Below, in pieces: positions 10,001-25,348 of a DNA stretch of 64,000 bases. The position numbers and the translations under genes were made by a program. Under the pieces are notes generated by a model. That model saw nothing but the letters and a program-made list of their open reading frames with translations. It ran no database searches and was not told the origin of the DNA. Each line of letters opens with the position of its first letter. Within the stretch, counting starts at the first letter, position 1. The DNA lies in the NCBI RefSeq assembly GCF_001649575.2, contig NC_051440.1, forward strand, positions 17,142,937 through 17,206,936, given 5' to 3'. Source of the stretch: Kryptolebias marmoratus. Its lineage: Eukaryota; Chordata; Actinopteri; Cyprinodontiformes; Rivulidae.

Positions 10001-12735
10001 GTAATAATTCCTGCTGTCGCATCTCTTGACAACCGCCTGTCTGCGTTTTATGTTTAACGTCAGCTCCAGTGAACTATGAAAACCTTTCGAATAGGTGCTT
10101 CAGATGGCGTTTCGTCTGCGCCCATGGCCGTTTAATCACAGCGTTTCTTCCCATTGAGTCAGGCCCAGAGGATGTCTGCTATATTAGCCAGTTCAACCGT
10201 GACAAGTAATGAGAGAGAAATGTTGGTGGACTACATGCAGCGTGATTCACAAACCAGGGCAAAGTGATGTAACTTCTACCACATGCTGCTTTTAAGCTAA
10301 AAACGAGCACTCTGAAGCTGGATTGTTATGCTGCTATTATATACAGCACATTATAGTGTTTTTAGTGCCAAGATGCCTTGTTCAGTGTTCATGTTGACCA
10401 CGAGAATGTGAACTATCAGGCTCACATTAAATATGGCTGAAATATTGCGAATTTTCTAGTTTAATCACAGCAGGCTATTCATAGAGACTTTATTACATTT
10501 GATTCAGTGATGGACATGAACTCACAATCATGTGCCCAGTACCACAAAGTGAATTTAATTTTTAAAACTAATAAGCATCTGTTTCTGGCAGATTGGCGTC
10601 TCTACTTTAAGCCTCAGGGCAGTGATTTGTTACCTAGATATTAAGGTTTGCGGTATTCCCAGAAGCTTGAAGCTGATTGCCAGTGAGTGTGTACATACTT
10701 GTGTGTGTTTGTGTATGTGTTTGCGTCTGCAATGCAGACAAAACGTTTCCTGATATAACCATTTGTTTTCAGCAACTTAGGACATAATTGGCATTTTTAG
10801 AGTCATGTCAAAATAATTAGAACAAATCATTAGGGGGGTTTGCTCCACTGAACCGTGTGTTAAGTTTAGGAGGGTAAGGCAGAAGGGCAGATTCAAACAA
10901 ACAAACAAAACAAAGTTAAAACGTTCACCGACTGTGTGCACAGGTGCACCCAATCTAAACCATTAAACCACGGGAGATCGGTGGAAAGAGTAAACCAGGC
11001 TCTGCAGTGAAGGTAGAAAGCCACACACATGCACTCACACACCAGTAGTCATTTGAGGAGTTCACACTGGGATGAGTGTTGAGGCATACCTGTGTCATTT
11101 TCTCCCCCTCTTCTGTTTCTGATGTCTTCATCTCTCTGTGAAATCTCACTGTCAGCTTGCCACCTTACACAAGCCGACATGAATGGTGGGAAAGTGGGAA
11201 GGTCGTTTTTTTGTTAAACTCTTACAGTAACTGTGACACACCCTTACTAAATTGCAATAGCCTCAGGTGGCCTCACGGTGAAGAGTTACAAACCGGTTGC
11301 TCTTGTGTTTACGTTGCAGATTTTGTATTCTGTAAGCCATTATTATCCCTTATATTAAAAACATGACCTCTCCCATTCCCCTTTTTTTCCTTCTTCTTTT
11401 TCATGCACTGTCTTCCACCCTCTAACTTCTCATCTCCCAGATGTGGGGGGAAGTCTGGGAGGAGTAAGGGGGTGTTTGTGGTCCTCAGGGTCCACGTTTC
11501 CTGTTAAATTGTGGAGCAACTCCACATGTGCTGAAAACAGCAGGATACAGACTCAGACACACTTTATGATGCTCAGCTCTCTGGCAGAGTTTGCTCATTT
11601 GTATTCCGGTGCCTAAATCAACTTTGTGTCTTTGTCCTGGGTTTGTTTGTCTTTCATTGCAAAGTGGGAACTTTACTAGCAGGTTTTCAGAGTTCGTTCT
11701 GTCTCTCGTGTGAGATATTTGCTCTAACTTGTTGTTTCCCACAGTTGACTGTCTCATCACTGCACCTGCATCACCTGCACCTGTTTACACCTGAACTTGG
11801 CACACAGATGTTTTCCTTTCTGCATCTTACTTCAGCAAACCTCATGTTAGCAACATAAACAAGCCCTCCTGTGAGCATTGTTAGTGGACACTTTCCCTCA
11901 CTGGTTTTGAGACTATGGTTGCTAGTGTACTGATGGGCAATAGAGTTCCTGCTCAAGGAGGAATGTTAAAAATGTCAGAGGAACGGTGTGCAGGACACTG
12001 TCTCTGTTAGCCCATTGTCTAGTTGAGATAACCGTGTTCTGACTTCAGTGTAATACCACACAGACAGGCAAGGTCCAAGCTCAGTCCAAAGCATGGTGTA
12101 CTTTTATGTCAGTCATAAATTAACATGTTTTATGAAATGGTTTCAGTGCAGTTCTGAAAATTATAGAAAAGTGTGGAATTTTTGTTTAGTATTCTTCAGC
12201 TATTCTATATGTATGAAAACAGGAAAATGAGTTTGGAAACTTTTTCATGGACTGTCCTAAATGTTATGTAGAAAATAAAAGCATTAATTGGACAAATCTT
12301 TCACTTTTGCTTTTTAAATTCTGTTTCACAAAATCTCACTATGTTGAACTTTTCTTGTGATTAGGATCTGATGAATTGGTTTGTATTAAAAGGAATTAGA
12401 CTCAAGTGAGCTGTATCTCATATATTCTTTTTGTAAAGTGCCCTGAGATTAATTTGTTGGAATTAACTGTTACAGCTACAGATTATAAAGCCTGTTCACT
12501 GTACAAGTGGTACATTTGCAATAAATGTTTTCACTTCGATGTCAAAAATGACCTAAGAAAGAAAAGTTCGGAATGAAAAAAGTGTAAAAACTTGATCAGA
12601 ATAAATGAGTTAATTATAAAAAGTTCTTATAGATTTAGAAAACAGTATAGTTTTTATTGTAACTGGTAAAACCTTTGATATCTTAGTGAAAAAGAACACT
12701 ACCATTGACATCTTTTTTTCTCTCCCATTTCCCAG
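10001..12735 (+). other. frmd4a: Intron 1 of frmd4a
   Basis: This is the intron between the inferred 5' UTR exon and the first coding exon, bounded by GTAATA and TTTCCCAG. I see no gene, RNA or clear mobile element in it, only small GT tracts (about 10685-10725) and generic AT-rich sequence. Confidence 0.5.
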
Positions 12736-15700
12736 ATGACAGAGGGGAGGCGATGTCAGGTCCACCTATTGGACGACAGGAAGCTGGAGCTCCTCGTACA
12801 GGTGAGTGTCTCTTCCTTCCTTTCGCTTGTTCCCCTCTTTCTACCCTCTAGAATTTTACAGATGCTAGCTTTCCTAATGCTACAGAGAAGCAACGTTTGC
12901 TGCCTTAAGGGACTTAATTACTGCTGACAAAGAGAAATCTGGCCAGCAGTAGGTGACACAGCACTTTCTTGATGCTCACCTGATCTCTCACTGAAAAAAG
13001 CACACAAGCTTCACTGCAACTTTGCGACAGATTTGACGTACCTGTCTAAGCTATGTTTTCTGATATAGTTAGTTTAATAAGGCTAATTATTAGTACCCTT
13101 TACATCTCCTAAACTATCAAGAATTTTAGCCGTTAATCTTCTGAGCAACACTGCAATAATAAACAAAGGCAGCGAACAAACACATCACTTCTGTTTTTGC
13201 AACTCAAAGCCCTAAACCTTTCATTCTCCTGCTGTAGCTCTCCTCAGGGTTAAACCTGGTCATACATGTTTTTAATTGATTTGTTATGACATCTCTTTGA
13301 CTTGCTCACATTTTGGCTAAAAAGACTGAAATATAGTCATTACATGGTTCCTTCACTCTTCCTGACCTCCGTTAGCTTGCTTTGGCTTGACCATTACCTG
13401 ATTGCTGTGGAAAGAGAGGAAGACAAAAGAAAGTAATTGCCCTGAAACAGGAAACAAAGAGAAAGTGGGGAACAGAAAAACTATGGCAGAACATGTAAGA
13501 AGCTTAGTGAAAGAGAAAGAAGGGGAGATGATTTCTCAGCAATGGGGAGACGGGAGATGATACTGAAGGAACTGGAACAGAGACGAGAAAATGAAAAGGG
13601 AGAGGCAAGGATAGGTCTGCTGACTTTCTGATTTGATTACTCTGCCAGAACTGATCGTCTCTTTCAAATTGGTAGTTCGTTCTGCTTTTCTCCCACTTAC
13701 TTTCTCTTTCTCTGCTGACTTACAACTCATCACTTTCCATGTCATCTTTTCTCGTGCGTACGCTTGTTTGCTTTTACCTGCTTTTTCCCTGCGCTTTCTG
13801 CCCGTGTCTCAAATGCATCTGTGCCCTCTCTTTATATCATTTATCATCCTTCTCTGCTTGATTTTTAATCCCTGAACATTTCTGAATGGACACAATTCAG
13901 AAAATAAAGCAATAAATATCTTACAAACATATTTTATGGAACATGTTGCAAGAGCGTGTGTTTTATTTGGTTAAGCAGTAGTTAAGCAAGAATAAAAAAC
14001 TTAGGAAAATGCCAGAAATGTGGATGTTATTACTAAGCAATCATCACATAAATCAAGGTATTGCTGTCTTTTTCCTCTTTTCCTTTCTGCTTGCATCTCT
14101 CTGTTGGGCGGATGTTCTGTAGGCCAGTGTGCTGTTAGTAGGACCATAGAGAATTGTAATGTTATTCTAAGTTTTTCACTGAACTAAGAAGCAGACAAGT
14201 CCGCCACTCACTTGCAAAAAAAAAAAGATTTCTTGAAAGAATATTTATAATTGAACTCAAAGAAAGTGCACACTGCTGTGTATTTCAAATATAAGTCTTC
14301 ACTGACCACCTTTGAGCTTCATGGTTAAAGCTGGCCTGTTGTAACCACGCCAAGCACAACAGCCAGCTACTCTTTGGGAGATTGCATCATACATCTGTGA
14401 CTGACTGCTGAGTCCCAGAAGTGCCATTCACCTCACCGCTCTACCTATATCCTTCCTCCTACCTTTGATGGGCCGTCATCCGTGGTTTGTTTAGGAAGTA
14501 ACGCACTATTGGCAGAAGAATATGTACTATAAACACAGATCACAAATTGACCAGATTGTACATTTAATAGTAAACCTATCCAAATCAAATTAATGCCAAA
14601 CATATGGATGAAATCCTTATCCTTACTCTGCCTTGGACTGTATGGACTGCTACTGATAAAAGTGTTGGTTTATCATAAAATTGAGGGACTTTGAAGGCAT
14701 CATGGGTCTGTCTAGCTGTTTGCAGATACCGTGTTGTGTGATTGCCACTTGTCTGTGTATAGGCTTTAGTGCATCTCTTGCTCACATGCACTTCCCTGTA
14801 ATTCTTACCCTGTTAATTACCTGTGTCGCTGAGGAGGCACGGGCTAAATGTCTGTTCGGAGTAATGCTGCCTAAGGTAGAAAAGAGCTGCACTGTCTGAA
14901 AGTTGGCTCCTCAGTGTGTGTTTGTATGTGTCTGCTTGCTGTTTTTGTCTGTCTGTTACTCACTGTCATTGAGTGTCTGTAGCACTGTAAGAGTTTTATA
15001 CAGAATTGTTACGCATCAGGTATGTGCAATCTAAATAGGCTTTAAGGATGCTTGTGGAAAGGTTGGTGTCTCCACTTGGAAAGGAAACAAAATTCACTGT
15101 GATTCCACATTCTGCCTGGTATTCCTAAATGTTGAGCCAGGAAACTCAGAGGAATTCCTTGCATTTCTTTTCATCTGTAGTCATTTACTCCTGAATTTTA
15201 ACAGTATAGTTACGGTTTATTTCATCTCCATATCATCTTTCCAGCTGTTTACTCATGTGTTTACGCATGTGACTTTGTCCCCCTACTCATCGGTTGCTAC
15301 TTGTGGTGCCATTGATGTTGTTTCATTGTTAGTGTTGCCAAGGCAGTTGACTGTTGTGCGATAATGAAAGACCACCACTGTCTGTTTTTCATACTGAACC
15401 AAAACACATATTACTGTTAATACTATAACGACAGCTTCTTTTGAAACATCTTGAAATGATCTGATCACTTCAAAGGGTCTGATGTTGATCTTAGAAGTTC
15501 GCTCTCTTCCATTTGGAGAAGTAACAGTGCCAATCAAGCTGTGAATGGTAGTTCCAATTTCTGATGAGTCACACCTATCAGGACCTAAACACCAGAGTCA
15601 GCACTGTTTATTATATCAAGCTTGTACTCTGAATAAATTTCAAGAATATGCACATGTATTTAAAAGTTTACCCTTGATGGTGTCAGTACTTCCCTTTTGT

Positions 15701-18700
15701 TACAGTTTGGAATCTGATTTTTCTTGCGTTTCCCAGTAATTTGTGTTGTGATTACATCAAAGGGACATTGAGAAAGCTGTCATCTACCATGTCCCTCAGT
15801 CATTTTCTGTTTAGCTTTATTTGTTGAGATGCAATGAAAGGACAAAATCAGCCTTTATTTAAACTTTACCTCAAGCTCGCCCCTCCATTTCTTATCTCTC
15901 AGGAGTCTTTATGTGTAGCAGAATAACTGTAGGCGTGCTTATATGAGATCTAGGTCAGTCCAGATGTGATAGTGTGTGTGTGAGTGTGCATGTGTGTGTG
16001 TGTGTGCTTGGTCAGTATAACATCCTCTTCTTCTCTCTAAATAGCTCTCAGTAGCTTCTGACACTGAAGTTAGGTGTCCAGAGAGTAGATAGTATGGGAC
16101 AGTAGGAAGAAATTGTTAAGAATGTTTCTGCTATTGTTCTGTACTGTTTCTTTGTGGTGTGTGTTTGTCCATCTTTCATTTAGTTTCACATATTATGTAT
16201 TCCTCTTGCTCTTTTTATTTTATAAAGCCCAACACATGTGTTCCTTATGTGTGCAGGGAGTGGATGCAAGGAACTCATACTTGGGTTTGTGTGTGCATAT
16301 GTGCATGCAGATGTGCGTTTGTGTATAAAAGTAGGCAGAAAGGCACACCCATGGTTAACCTCAGGGTCGGGTGTACTGTTAGTCAGGATGTGACAAACCA
16401 GCAAGCATATGGCAGCAGTCCTTGGCTTCTGCTTGGCTTTAAGATGATCTGTCTGCTCTTGATGTTGGGATGAATAAATGCTCTCAACATGTATAGCCGA
16501 GGCAATATTCCACTGGATTAGTTAGCTTGTGTCTGCCATCCAGTGATTCAGCTCGGAGCCATGACTCTGCAGTGGAGGTGTGGGTCAGAAAGGAGAGTGG
16601 AGGGAGAAGAAGGATAGGGCTGGGTATGTGCACTGTCAGCAACATCCACAAACTCCATCCATCTTTTTTCTGCTCTCTCTCTTTCTCCCACTTATCTCCT
16701 CCCTCTGGCTGTTTTGCTCTTTTCCCTGGTGTTTTTTAAAACTGCTTAGTCATTGCTGTAAATCAATAGCTGATATATAATACATTTGCACGAAGCTTTA
16801 CCACATGGGCTTGCTCTAATTAATCTGCTAGGTGATAAATCACTACACTTATATGCATAAAACAAGCAACATATTTGATCAGTACAATCATAACCCAGCC
16901 TAAAATCCTATATCTGCCTCTCTGCAGCCCAAGCTGATGGCTAAGGACTTGCTGGACCTCGTAGCCTCCCACTTCAACCTTAAGGAGAAGGAGTACTTTG
17001 GAATTGCATACACAGATGAAACGTAAGTACATTTAAGACTTATTTTAGAAATGAAACTGGGAAAAATAGTCTTTATATATAAACTGTTGTTTTTATATGT
17101 CTTTTGAAATACAAACAAACCCAACTCAACGAATGTAGGTAGAATACTTTGTCATGAAAAGTTTTGTTGTTATGATTTAGCGGTCATGCAGTCTGGTTTG
17201 TTCTGTGATAACAAAGATCCTGTGCTATGCTTACAATGCAAAAGTGACATTCAAATTAGTTGTGCTTTGTGACCTGGAAAGACAAGAGCGCCATAGCACG
17301 ATAGCCATACAGACATGCTGGTGATTTGCATACAGGCAAACATTAGCCTTTGTGTCTTAGCGTGCGTGTGTTTTTTTTTTTTTTTTTGATCAATTCACCC
17401 TTTGATATCAAGCAGGACTGACCTCTGCTCTTTGGCATTTTCACGTATGCGACACACTCTGGTGCCAATGTCAGTCTAGCAAAGCAGAATCTGCTTCCCT
17501 CAGGAAGAATCCCATGATGTGCAGATTTGTTGCATGTGCCTGGAGAAAGCAGGCGTCTCAGCTCTGACTGCTCAGTGGTCAAAAAGGCTGTGGGGTGTGT
17601 GTGTGGTGGGGGGTGGGGGGGGGGACCCAGTGACTAGAAAGAGAAGGAGGACAGTTTGAGAGATGTTGCTCAGGAGACTGTGTAGGGTTACCAGGGTGAC
17701 AAGCTGTCGCTGCAGTTTTTCCTCTCAGTCGGAAACAGAGAGGGAGAAGAGTAAAAAAAGAGGTGGGAGGGGACCTCTTACCATCACAACTTCTTAGATC
17801 TATTTCAGATTTTTATATTCAGCTTTCGTTTTTTCACAGGCAGAATGAACCCAATATAATTTGTGTTGTTCTGTCAGCTTTTATTTTTATTTATTGTTGA
17901 TCATACATCCAAACTTACACTGATGTCTCCAACATTTTCCAGAAAAAAGGAAAATTGGCTTGGTAAACCCAAGGTTGCCATTTCTTCTTACAGTTAAAAG
18001 CTCTTCTTTAGAAATTAATTTGTCACTTCCAGCGATCACATTTTAGCATAAGATATGGAAGATACAGTTTCATTGCTGTGGCTTTTAAAAAATTATTTCA
18101 ACTTCCTCAATGTATTTTCTGCTTGCAAAAGCTTAAGACTGCAATTAAGCTTGTTCAATATTGTGCTTTTCTACAATAATGCTGCCATGCTAGAACGTAA
18201 AATTATCTTTGCCAAGGGTACTGAAACACAGACCTTGGATTTCAGACTTGTTGCTGATAGCAGTCTAGAGATTATCCTTTTTTTTACAGTTAGTTGTCAG
18301 CAAACAGCAACAATTTCTTCCAAAAAAGATCACGAATACTGATTCATTGGATTACAGTACACATTTTTACCATGTGGTTGTTTATTCTAGTGGCTTTAAA
18401 GCCTATGCTGTTTTATTATTTTATTTATTTTACTTCTAATCATCAGACATCTCTAATTATACCTCTGACTGGTTGTTTTGTCTCATAGGGGCCACTTTAG
18501 TTGGCTGCAGTTGGACCGCAGGGTATTAGAGCATGAATTCCCCAAGAAGGCTGGTCCTATTGTCCTTTACTTCTGTGTCAGGTAAGTGTTTCCTAAAAAC
18601 AGCAAAGTTCCTTTTCATTTCGATAAATCATTTTCCAAATGATTATTACATGTCTTTGTGAAAACGAAAGTGAGATGGAGTGTCTGCATGTGTTTGTGTA

Positions 18701-21700
18701 TGCACATACAGTACGTTCATGCTGTAATAGGAATGGATTAATAAGATTAGTTATGAAATAGCTTTGACCTCGGTGCTTAACTCCCGCCACAGGGCCGCCC
18801 AGCCAATCATGAGCTTCTTAAACCTCATCAGTATGCGCTGCATGCTAATCCAATGCAAATAGCCTAATGGATCCCAGGCAGCTTTTAAATAAAGAAAAAC
18901 ACAAGGTAGAAAAACTTTTTATGAAGAAGTGCCGTTTTGTGAACGTCAGTAAAAAGACTGCAGTTTCTCACTCATTTATAGAAGGTTCATGGATTCATAT
19001 GTAACAGTAAACAGTTCAGAAAATATTCTGGTTCATGACTCATAACATTATGAGACAAATTCCCTTTCAGTGTGCTTTTCTTGCTGAGAAGGTGTGACAT
19101 GGTTATAAAAATAATGCTTAAACTCCTCACTCCTCCATAAGCCTTTAAAGTGCTTATGCACAAAACAGTATGTTCTATATGTGACAACAATACAAAGCGG
19201 GCATGCTTTGTTTTCTTTAATTATATGTGTGGCTTAGCCAATTACCTTTGTTTAAAACAAGAATTCAACTTCTTTGCCCTAGTTAAAAAAATGAAACAAA
19301 TACAAACACACATGAATGCATCCTCAGAGAAAACCTGAAAGGGAAACTCAAGCTTTTGTTTGTGTCCAGTGTTTCATGACCTTGTATGCAATTTATCTCA
19401 ATGATGTTACACACACGGCAAGCTGAGTTTTTGTTAGAAAAACACATAGTAGCGTGACGCATATGAAGTCCACTAAACAATCTGACTGTTTAGATATTTC
19501 AAGAGTGGCATTTACAACACAGCTCGAGTCACAACACAATGAAGCGGCTGTATAGCAAAATCCCATTCTCTGAACGTGGTCATGCTGCACTTGCTATTTA
19601 GTGAACAATGGCATCACTGCATAATGCAACCGTGATGCAATCAAAATGTGCAGATTTTATTGATAACTTCTGACTCAAGTCCTTGTTTGTATCATGAGCC
19701 AAACTAAAAGCTGTGTCAAACAGCCATGTGTGTTGGCAATGATTTAGCTAGGGTGTAGGGTGAGGGTCTCTCCTTGTGTATTTACATAGACTAATAGGTG
19801 TTTGAGGTAGTGATGGTAAGACTGTGAACTTTGACATCATTTTAAAGTCACTCCCACAGAGTTCAACCCAGTCGCTAACCTCAATCTCTCCAAATGTCAC
19901 GCTGGGTGCAGCCCTTCTCAAACATGTCCCATCACATTTTTATATGCATTTACAGCACATGCACAACCTGGATTATAACTGAACAAACAACTGGCCTAAA
20001 TGTCAGGTCCCAATCTGTTATCAGTTCCATGTACAGTAGTTTTATAAGCACCATTATCAGAGCTGCTTTGTGTCTACGTGTGGATTCGTTTTTGTCTCTG
20101 CGAGGGCGCATTCGCGTCACGTTTCTGCATGCTCATGTGGTATTTGTGTGATGTGTGTGTTCCTGATAAATGTTAGGCACATGCCCACCTCCTGCTGATT
20201 CAGTAGGTGTCCTTGTGCATGCTTGCTGCTGTGCTGGCAGTGTGTGTATGTCTCATTTACGCCATGGCTTTAATTAAATGTTCACACTGAATATTGACGA
20301 GGCTCCTCTCATTCTCTCTTGCAGCTCAATGATTAACGCTGTTTAAACCCTCCGATATCGATCACCCTACAACCTCTCTCACTCAATACTTATTCACACT
20401 CATACAAATCAACTTACTCATTCACGTGCATGCATAGGAACATGTGCTTACCTAGGTCATATTATACATGCTTGCAGAGGTATAACAAGTCATAAACTCA
20501 TGGTTTCTTGCATGTAGGAGTAAAATTAATGCAGATAAGGGCGTTGATGTGGCATCCTGCATAAAAGGGCATGTGAGATCATCTTTACCATACAGAATCT
20601 TTTTGATATGAGTTTCCCCTCGAGGAGCTAACAATGTGCATCCTCCCAGTTCACCGTCCTCACTCCCTTCAGGCGCTGCATGTATTCATGAGCTAAATTT
20701 AGTCCACGTTATTATGTTAGTTCTCTGCTCACCGCTCTGCCAGAAGTGGGTTACTGTGCTTCCCTCTCCAGTGTGTTTCTGAGTGTGTGTTTGCACTGGA
20801 TGCGGGTGTGCAATCACTGCTGATGATGCACAGAGGTAGACAATTGTGTGAAGTACATCATGCGCACATTCAAAGTCTCTGTGTGTGTGAGTGTGTGTGT
20901 GCAGGTTTTTGTGTATTCAGATTGTGGAATGTGCACACGCTAACAGACTAATAATGGATCGCTGCCAGCCAACATGGTGAGAGGGTTATTGTGTGTTGAA
21001 GGGAAGTGAAAAGCGGCTGTACAGGGTCAGCTTTTAGTATGCGCTGCCTCCTTGTGGTCCGTGTCATGATTGCACTTTTTCACATCTGTGGACTGTATAT
21101 TAACAAAACTTGCATTTAAATTTGAATGTTAATATCTACTCCTGTAACTAGAAGATAACAAAACTTAAAAATCCCTTTCATTAGACCAGGAATTCATTAT
21201 TTCCTCGCTTTCTTCGTCTGTGTTTTCAGGTTCTACATTGAAAGTATATCCTACCTAAAGGACAATGCTACTATTGAACTGTTCTTTCTTAACGCCAAGT
21301 CCATCATATACAAGGTAAACTTTTTATATTGTTCTCATTCTGATAACATGGGTGTCTTTATATGGGTTGCACAGATGCTTTCTATTTAAAACCACAATTT
21401 TTCTTTGATATAAAATCAGTTGATTAAAATTGGAGATGGTCAGAGGGTGTTTTGAAGTAGAGTTTTAGAGGCTCGTCACTTTATTAACCCAATTTTGCGT
21501 CTAAATGAAGAGATTCCACAAGAGAGAGGCTTGGACCCCTGTCCTGCTTGCTGATTTGGTGAAGCAGAAAAAGTGAGCTGTTTGCATCAGCTGTTCCCCA
21601 TCACGCTATGTGCCGCTCCACATTCCAGCAGTTAGTGAATAATTTGACACATTTACTGCCATCTGGCAATGCTGAGGCACCATTTAAGTAGGCTTTGTGA

Positions 21701-24700
21701 ACAGCAGTCGAAAACATACTTTAGGATAAACACTGACAGAAAGTTGCCCGTGGAGAAAAGTTCAAAGGCAAAAAATTACAGGGAACCATTTTTAACAGCT
21801 TTTGTGCACTGGTAAATTGACCGCTCAGTGGAATTGATTACTGCACCTGTCACTTATATGGATTTAGTCTGATCAGCAACCATTTGATAACAGCAGCGTC
21901 AGGCAGTTATGTGTCGTATCCAGAGGAAGGCCTTTGTAACCTGAAGAACAGGACCTGTTATAGTGCTATAAAAACCTTTATTATCTGTACTGTAGGAAAC
22001 CTAATTGTAAATTAGGAGCATGTTCTATTTAATGAGGAGAGACACAAGTTCATTTTGACGTAGATCCCTGTAGGCATTTGTCTTGCTGATTGTGTCCATT
22101 GGCAAGACATTATAGCCTCTGTGGTGTCACAGAGTTCCTAAATAATCAGCCAGGAAGCTTGTGATTCACTCTCACCAATAAGTCTATTAAAAGGCCCCAA
22201 GAACATATCCAGTCTCTACACTTGTTAATGCTTTAACTTCCAGCAGTACATAACCATGATGACCCAACAGAGGGAAAGAGGGAAAAGGAGAGCAAAAAAA
22301 ATAGCAAAGGTTTTATAGTGAACGTTTTGCTTGTATAAAATACAAACAGTAGTAGGTAAGTATTTGTAGTGAAAATAATTTTGCAGTGTCAGAAATATAC
22401 AAACAGTACAAAAACAGACTGTTTGGTAATTTGTAGCCATGCTGGGTGGTATGCTCAGTGTGGGTTTGGTCCTTCTAGTGTTTTTTATCCTGATTGTCTG
22501 ATCCTCCAACCAATTAAGAGGTGGATTGTAAAGGGAGCATTCCAAGCATAGCTCAGCCATTACTCACAGCCTGCCAACCCTTCTCCTTTTGTCCAGTATT
22601 GTATCCACGGAAAGCATCTGTACTAACTGTTCATAAATATGCAAACCAACCACACAAACACATGCACCCCCTCTGCCTCATCTCCCTGCCAGGAAATCAT
22701 TTGCTAGTCAACCTTTTTAAAGCATGTCTTTAAATAAATCAGAATGGACAGTATTAGAAACGTGCTAGTTAATCAGCAGCCAGAGCTTTCATGCTGACCC
22801 TTAATTCCTAACCCCATACTCCCAGCCCCCCTTCACTTTGCCTCTTATCTCTGATTATAGAGATTAGAGAAGAGTAAAAAATTAAGTTTGTAAGGGAAAA
22901 AGGGCTTGCTGCTTATCTTGAGTAATGAAATATGTTATTTATTTACTCGTTACCAGCCAAAGAATGTGCTTTTCATGGCTTCTGTTTGCTTCTGTTCTCT
23001 TTTTGCAGGAGCTTATTGAAGTAGACAGCGAGATTGTTTTTGAATTAGCCTCTTACATCCTACAAGTAAGATAAAGCATCCTTTTGTGCATATGTGTGTA
23101 CAGTATGTGGGTTATTTTTATTGTTGCCGTTTACCTGTTTTTCTTCTCACCTGCACATGAATTCAGAAATCCAAATTCCAACTTTACTCTGGTGAATTTT
23201 GCTTAGGCATGAAGCAGTTCTGCTGAAACACACACATTTTTACTGTTTTTTATCGTAATTCATGATACTTGAACTCACATAATCTACTTCCATCAGGTTT
23301 GACTGGGAATAAACTCACATTATTGGACACAGTTTCCATTTTTTTGTTAATGTGCAATGACCTGGGGAGGATTTGAGTTCTAGAAAAAACACAATTTTTA
23401 ACATTTTTTGTAAATTAATTTTTTTACCAATTCTTAGATGGGATTTGATCATATCATTATAGCACTACAAACTACTGTGAAGAATTGTAATACTAATATC
23501 ATTTCACTATATAGATCCTGTACTAATTGGAAACAGAACACCATAAAAACTCACAAACTTCACAAATCCTCCTCAACTTCAACCCTTTTCTATTTCCTGT
23601 CCCTCTCTCACAGAAGGTCAGTCCATTAACCGTGATTATGTAAGGTCATGTTACTCACAGACTGGCCTGAATGGCTTGTATATATGTGTGTGTAGGTGTG
23701 TGTGTGTGTGCGCCCCCCGTGTGCAGGTGCAGATGTACAGTATCAGATATCTGCTCTGCAGGCCTTCAAAGCTTTCACTCTAGATGGAGGTTTAGTGTTC
23801 CTCTCTGGTTCCAGCAGTGCAGGCTTTATCGCTCGTTCATCTCTCCAAACAGAACATAAACACACATTTTATGATCACTGCTCAGTTCTCAGACATCACT
23901 ATATACGTCTGGTTTTACTGCACTTTTTTAAACCTATATTTTCTTTGTTCTTCACAGGAGGCTAAAGGTGATTTTACCAGGTAAGCACAGTTGCAGTCAT
24001 TATCTTTAATTTGCCTGTACTAAACAAACTCTTTGTTTAGTTATTGTTGAAAGGGAGAAAGTTCATTTCAGTGCTATTCATCAGGCCTTGAAATCAAATT
24101 GAGAACTCGTGCGCATGTTGTTAGTTTGAAGAATTAACTTTTTTACTTTTTTTGCCGTAAGTTACTCTGTAAAACAAACAAACCATTTCAAAACCATTAG
24201 AGGACGTTTCAGACCTCGTTTCTAACTATTCAAATAAAATGTTGTGAATAGACTTCAGAAGGACCCAAGACTACAGACTGGAAAGAGGACTAAAGAGTAC
24301 AAACTTGGACTTGAATTACAAAAATAAAAAGGGCAGCAACAAAAAACAGGAAGACGAAGGTAACAAACTGTAACAGACTGATGAGGGATAGTGAGCAAAG
24401 GGTATTGGTAGGCTGTGAAGAGTGAGTAAAAGTGGGAGACAGCCTAATGAACGTGGGGAACAGGTGAGAATGATTAACTGAGGCCAGGAATGACTAAGAG
24501 AAAATCGTTGAGACACTAGGAGACAAAATAAACTAAACCCAAGGATTCTCAAAAATAAGAGAACATGGAAACACAGAAAAATAAGAACACAATAATAAAA
24601 TGAAGAAAACAAAACAACCACAAAACCATAATTCATATCATAAAAAACTTTTAAATGGCGCTGTTTGTTATTTCAGAAAGGAGAAGCACATATAAAGACA

Positions 24701-25300
24701 TAGACAGAGATTTTAAGACTGATGTTTCTGCACCTATGATCCTTTGAACACTGAGGTGCATCACTCTTTCTTTGTTTCCATCCCTTCCTACTCATTTCCT
24801 GCCAACCTGGTTCCACTTCAGTTCACTTATATCCATCTTTACTGCCTCTTATAGGGTTTTGCATATTCCCAAAACATGTAGTGACAGACAGAACCATACT
24901 TCAATTCTTTTGATTGAGTTTACAGTTAACAGATTTTCTAATGTATAATGAGGAGGAGAAGCTGGCAAAGATGGCCACAGCTCTAGATAAAAATGGCATT
25001 ACAGATATTCCTTGAATTTAAATTAGGTTAACACAATGATTCAGGAGAGATACAGTCATGAACATATTTCATAAGAGTAACGTACCTAAAGTGGTACTTC
25101 TTGTTGGCCTAAAAGTACATCATTCCTCATTCCTTTGTTGTTGGACACATAACTGAGTACAGCAGCCGTCACCTCTGACCTCATTTCCATCTGTGAAAGG
25201 AGTAAATAAACACAACATCCTGCAGAGGGATGGAATGTGACACTCTCTGGAGACATTCCTTTCATGTTCCTGCCCCTTTACTTACCTCTTTCTCTTTCTA

Positions 25301-25348
<48 letters not shown>

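Noticed and set aside
9802..10029. 75-codon frame as an alternative FRMD4A N-terminus
   Set aside because: Spliced at 10000 to the 12736 exon it enters the wrong frame (GAT GAC AGA), so it cannot extend FRMD4A.
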